Source: Halarchaeum nitratireducens (GTDB lineage Archaea > Halobacteriota > Halobacteria > Halobacteriales > Halobacteriaceae). Taken from it: a stretch of DNA of 64,000 nt. The stretch spans positions 44,818 to 108,817 of the forward strand of contig NZ_BMOQ01000009.1 in the NCBI RefSeq assembly GCF_014647155.1, read 5' to 3'. Numbering within the stretch: position 1 is the first letter of the stretch; each line of letters begins with the position of its first letter. The notes under the pieces are model-generated. The model searched no databases and was not told the DNA's origin. It saw nothing but the letters and a program-made list of their open reading frames with translations. Position numbers and translations under genes: made by a program. Below are positions 63,487-64,000 of this stretch, piece after piece.

Positions 63487-63923
63487 GCGAGGAGGAAGAG
63501 GATGACTTCGAACAGCAGTTAGGCGACGTCCAGAGTCGGGCAGAGAAGCTCGGCGTTTCCGGGTCGGGTGGGGACAGCGAGCCCACGCCTGCAGACATCG
63601 ATACTGAGGACCCCGACGGCTCTGACTCCCAGCAATCGGCACAACAGACTCCAGAGACAATCGGTGCTGTAGACGCACACGAGTATCCAAATCCGGATCG
63701 AGAGCTGGGAGCGCTGTCTGATATCTACGAGAATAACAACGTCTTTCTCTCGCCTGCCGTCGTCGACGAGGTCGGTGAGTTATGGGACGATATCGAGTAC
63801 GAATGGAAGAAGGCCAACGACACAGAACTCAGCAAGAACTGGGATTTCTACATGGCCTGCTTCCGTGTTCTGCTGAATAACTCGGATTTGGTGCGGGAAG
63901 AGCTCGGGATGGACACGGAGTAG
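63483..63923 (+). CDS. ParA2 partner protein (putative)
   Basis: A 146-residue protein overlapping parA2 by 4 bp (ATGA). The first 70 residues are acidic and Gln/Ser-rich; the C-terminal 60 (YENNNVFLSPAVVDEVGELW, then NWDFYMACFRVLLNNSD) are helical. Same gene order and an acidic-N, helical-C layout as the ParA1 partner, but no clear sequence identity. It is the likely site-binding or adaptor component. The remaining 77 bp of the window contain no gene. Confidence 0.6.
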   Translation: MSEEEEDDFEQQLGDVQSRAEKLGVSGSGGDSEPTPADIDTEDPDGSDSQQSAQQTPETIGAVDAHEYPNPDRELGALSDIYENNNVFLSPAVVDEVGELWDDIEYEWKKANDTELSKNWDFYMACFRVLLNNSDLVREELGMDTE

Positions 63924-64000
63924 GACTGCACATGCCTCGTTGAATCACAAGATAGCGTCGGGGTAGGGAAGACTATTCGTAGTTTCACAGCGTCAGAGAC

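Overview
The window looks like part of a haloarchaeal (class Halobacteria) megaplasmid or plasmid-like replicon. Support: acidic, D/E-rich and GC-rich proteins; two Orc1/Cdc6 initiator genes, each beside repeat-rich origin DNA; two ParA-type partition genes; a plasmid-borne TFB; a small histone-fold protein; SWIM and CPxCG zinc proteins; an archaeal ATPase with a DUF234-type tail; and an IS6-family element of haloarchaeal type. No rRNA, tRNA or CRISPR array was seen. All names come from reading the sequence; no database search was run.

Region 1 (1-26.3 kb) is a large island of nucleic-acid-processing genes resembling a defence island. It holds a DUF1156-type adenine methylase (open at the window edge), a Upf1/Dna2-like SF1 helicase, a small TRAM-like protein, a probable PD-(D/E)xK endonuclease with a zinc knuckle, a PLD-SNF2 helicase fusion, a 2174-residue sacsin-like GHKL ATPase, and a convergent AddB-AddA nuclease-helicase pair.

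Region 2 (26.3-44.8 kb) is the plasmid backbone. Origin 1 with its Orc1 lies at 27.1-29.0 kb and origin 2 with its Orc1 at 41.2-43.7 kb; each has its own repeat family. Between them are many small genes: TFB, zinc proteins, DUF6166, a PIN-domain toxin-antitoxin-like pair, ArdC antirestriction, PadR, an ADP-ribosylglycohydrolase, SWIM, and a mini histone. Two repeat families link these genes: a 41-43 bp inverted repeat with TTAACCAACA arms (seven copies, one at 62.25 kb) and a GTTTRTC-plus-hairpin leader just upstream of at least six start codons. Downstream of origin 2 lie a truncated ATPase and a zinc-ribbon gene broken by an in-frame TGA.

Region 3 (44.8-49.05 kb) holds ParA module 1, the DUF234 ATPase, gene remnants and an IS6-like element.

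Region 4 (49.1-59.9 kb) is the most unusual part and my best candidate for an undescribed system. It has two divergent operons: leftward, an XPB-like SF2 helicase and a small protein; rightward, an SNF2/RapA-like helicase, a 1088-residue protein with about 24 uninterrupted 15-residue Cys/His repeats, a protein with a possible degenerate Mrr-like fold, and another small protein. By eye, one unnamed beta-rich module recurs five times across three of these proteins. The helicase's usual C-terminal segment also appears to have moved onto the zinc-repeat protein. A metallo-beta-lactamase-fold protein with ribbon-helix-helix-like tail repeats follows, then ParA module 2 (62.3-63.9 kb) with its own upstream repeats.

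Having two origins and two partition modules suggests a fused (cointegrate) replicon.
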